Made by a program: the position numbers and the translations under genes | The notes under the pieces: model-generated | Told to the model about the DNA's origin: nothing | Seen by the model: the letters and a program-made list of their open reading frames with translations, nothing else | The model's database searches: none | Source of the DNA: Silene noctiflora | Taxonomy: Eukaryota; Streptophyta; Magnoliopsida; Caryophyllales; Caryophyllaceae | NCBI GenBank assembly: GCA_009801015.1 | Contig: VHZZ01000216.1 | Location: 13,185 to 77,184 of the forward strand | Direction of reading: 5' to 3' | DNA: 64,000 nucleotides | Shown here: positions 61,812 to 64,000 of the stretch, piece after piece | How positions within the stretch are numbered: position 1 is the stretch's first letter | How the letters are laid out: each line of letters begins with the position of its first letter

Positions 61812-64000
61812 ATGGACAAATTGAACAAGTGTAATGCAAACTATACTCCTTTAACACCAATTACATTCCTTAAAAGAGCTTCTATGTTTTATGCTGATCG
61901 GACTTCTATCATCTATGGTCAAGCAAGGTTCACTTGGGCACAAACCTATGTCCGGTGTCGTCGTCTCGCTTCGTCCCTGGTGTCCCTTGGTGTCGGAAAG
62001 AATGATGTGGTGAGTTTAATGTCGATAAGTTATTAATTCTTTTGTCTCAGTCATTTATTTACCTTTTATAGTATTTTTTTTTTTTTTGAGTTTACTTTAT
62101 AGTATTATTTAGAGTTTTTTTTTTTTGTTGAAAATTACCAAATATTTACCTCATTTTCATAAATAGTACCTAAAGTTGATATTTTTTAACTTTTGTCGAA
62201 CATTACCAAATTGAAATTTCTGATCATATTAGACAAAATTCTAACTAGAAAACATTATTTTTGGCATATTACATACACTATTTACTATAGTTAACTACCG
62301 TCAACCGTTTTGATTAGCTACTAACTTAGTTACTTCAATTTTTTTACAACAATTTTGACTAGTTTGGTTGAGATTATGGCTAATTTGGACGAAATGATGA
62401 CTAATTTGATTGACATTTTGATTTGTTTGTCGGAAATTTAGTTGCAAAAACATTGTCTAATTTGCTCATTAATTTCAATTTAGTAGTGTTCGACAAAAAG
62501 TATAAAATATAAGGTAATTTCTAGCAAAATTAAAAAACTTTAGATAGTACTTATGAAAATGAGGTAAATATTAGGTAGTTTTTGACAAAAAAACTCTATT
62601 ATTTATGAGAACGTAGAAGAATTTTAATTAAAGGTAAACAAATAACTCGAATAGAGACAGTATAAGACGGTGTTATAGTGTTGTACTTCCTCCGTCCCAT
62701 TTGTTTCTTTACGTTTGTTTTTTCGGCACTATTCATTAGTAAAAAGATTATTCGATTCAACTTATAATATATAACATAAAAAATAGTCACGTGAGATCTT
62801 GTTTAAATTGTCTCACCGAGTAGATTAAGAATATCGGACTTTTATAATTTTTAATAACATGCAACTAAAGATATAGACTAAAGAAAACGTGCATTGACAT
62901 ACATGTATAAAGCAAACGTAAAGAATTAAACGGAACGGAGAAAGTATGTCGGATACTAAAGTTTTGTGCATTGTTCAAAATTTCAGGTATCAGTGTTAGC
63001 ACCTAACATACCAGCCATGTATGAGATGCATTTCGCGGTACCCATGGCCGGAGCTATCCTAAACACGGTGAACTCCATGCTTGACGCGAGCTCTATTAAA
63101 ACCATTCTCTTACATTCCGAGGCTAAGATTGTATTTGTCGATCATGAGTACGTATCCAAGGCTTGTGACGCCTTTACCCTTATCAAAAACGACCCACAAA
63201 ACAGGAACTTCAAACTACCCTCTGTTATTGTTATTAATGAAATCGGTTACCCTCCGTATAATAACGAGTTTGGTTCGGGTGTACGCGATTTTGTTAATGA
63301 ATCGTCCATCCCTTTGTCCAATATCGACTATCACCCGTTAAACCTTGAGAATAGTCACAAATTGGACTACGAACAACTTATTTTGTTAGGGAATTCGGAG
63401 TTCATTGAACCAAAGATTGTCGATGAGTGGGACCCAATTGCGTTAAATTACACGTCGGGTACAACATCGGCACCAAAAGGGGTCGTTTATAGTCACCGTG
63501 GCGCGTACTTGAGTACCCTAAGCATGATTTTAGCTTGGGAGATGGGGACTGAACCGGTTTACCTGTGGTCATTACCTATGTTTCATTGCAATGGATGGAC
63601 TCTCACTTGGGGGATTGCGGCCCGAGGTGGGACCAATATATGTATCCGTAAGACGACTGCGTCCGAAATTTACAATAGCATTGCATTACATGGTGTGACA
63701 CACATGTGTTGCGCGCCTATTGTGTTCAACATGATTCGTGAAGCAAAACATGTTGAACTGAGGTCGAAGGTTCAAGTCCTGACAGGTGGGGCCCCTCCAC
63801 CGGCCACACTTTTGGAGGAGATGGAGGGGCTTGGGTTCAATGTGGTACACGCTTTTGGGCTCACTGAGGCCACAGGGCCCGCGTTAGTGTGCGAGTGGCA
63901 AACCAAGTGGGATAATTTACCGCGAGAGGATAAGTCACGGTTAAAAGCTAGGCAAGGGATTAGTGTACTAACCGTGGAGGATATGGACGTGAAGGACATA
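61812..64000 (+). CDS. Acyl-activating enzyme (AMP-binding acyl-CoA ligase), 3' end outside the window
   Basis: Exon 1 is 61812-62009 and exon 2 runs from 62987 to the window edge in frame (404 residues so far; complete members have about 540-570). These enzymes adenylate a carboxylic acid with ATP and transfer it to CoA. Visible motifs are the N-terminal FTWAQTYVRCRRLASSLVSL, VSVLAPNIPAMYEMHFAVPM, the AMP-binding signature YTSGTTSAPKGVVYSH near residue 220, LPMFHCNGW, LTGGAPPPA near 333 and VHAFGLTEATGP near 355. The pattern fits the plant AAE1/BZO1 clade of medium- and short-chain or aromatic acyl-CoA ligases. The substrate cannot be told, and a peroxisomal signal, if present, lies beyond the edge. 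The intron contains three MITEs, one nested in another. Confidence 0.93.
62038..62665. mobile_element. Stowaway-like MITE split by a nested element
   Basis: The left arm TTTGTCTCAGTCATTTATTT with ACCTTT (62041-62066) and the right arm AATTAAAGGTAAACAAATAA with CGAATAGAGACAGTA (about 62626-62662) are inverted repeats of the usual small MITE. They are now 500 bases apart because of the element at 62112-62596. Confidence 0.75.
62112..62596. mobile_element. Nested ~485 bp element with long inverted repeats and a 9 bp target duplication
   Basis: Starts GAGTTTTTTTTTTTTGTTGA and ends TTTGACAAAAAAACTC. The inverted arms extend over about 100 bases (AAATATTTACCTCATTTTCA left, TGAAAATGAGGTAAATATTA right). 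It is flanked on both sides by TATTATTTA (62103-62111 and 62597-62605). A 9 bp duplication with long arms points to a Mutator-type MITE. It lies in the intron of the acyl-activating enzyme gene. Confidence 0.88.
62684..62945. mobile_element. MITE of the TACTTCCTCC/ACGTTTG family (complete)
   Basis: Ends TACTTCCTCCGTCCCATTTG and, at the right, GTAAAGAATTAAACGGAACG followed by GAGAAAGTA, which is the inverted repeat. The interior matches 9336-9600 in order and orientation. It lies 40 bases upstream of the exon 2 acceptor. Confidence 0.85.

Overview
This is a window of plant nuclear DNA, from a core eudicot. Genes have many introns with GT-AG borders, intergenic DNA is AT-rich, and MITEs, SINE pieces and satellite-like arrays are dense. 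The 'CTCCCTCCGT' Stowaway-type ends and the dispersed TGACCCGA-type elements made me think of Caryophyllales, but that placement is a guess. There is one assembly gap (26621-27430) and two single ambiguous bases (5653, 11374).

Eight protein genes can be read, and I checked that reading frame is kept across every splice junction given. In order: a NAC transcription factor close to NAC045/NAC086 (2994-8524, +, 6 exons); a secreted periplasmic-binding-protein-like protein (12262-17583, +, 11 exons); UDP-glucose pyrophosphorylase (18075-23515, +, 21 exons); a one-exon membrane-anchored PC-esterase/SGNH-like protein (24688-25758, +); a REVEILLE-type MYB-related factor (34632-37323, +, 5 exons); a one-exon PORR-domain organelle RNA-binding protein (38448-39698, +); a class III sucrose synthase of the SUS5/6/7 type (40907-46146, -, 15 exons); and an ALA-interacting subunit of the CDC50 family (47746-54385, +, 8 exons). 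A ninth gene, an acyl-activating enzyme, starts at 61812 and runs off the right edge.

The gene-poor blocks are 8.5-12.3 kb, 25.8-34.6 kb and 54.4-61.8 kb. They hold several copies of a ~400 bp TGACCCGA-rich element with short terminal inverted repeats, several MITE families, SINE pieces, and two arrays of the same ~310 bp repeat in opposite orientations. The second array lies inside a ~3.8 kb element with ~100 bp terminal inverted repeats, which itself sits inside another repeated sequence.

The genes are independent transcription units, not an operon. Sucrose synthase (making UDP-glucose) and UDP-glucose pyrophosphorylase (interconverting UDP-glucose and glucose-1-phosphate) act in consecutive steps. 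The NAC045/086 clade and class III sucrose synthases are both linked to phloem sieve elements in Arabidopsis, but nearness here may be chance. I found no new protein system. The most unusual items are the inverted-repeat-bounded satellite element, the TGACCCGA family, the hydrophobic C-terminal tail of the sucrose synthase, its GC-AG intron, and tandem arrays inside introns of two transcription-factor genes.
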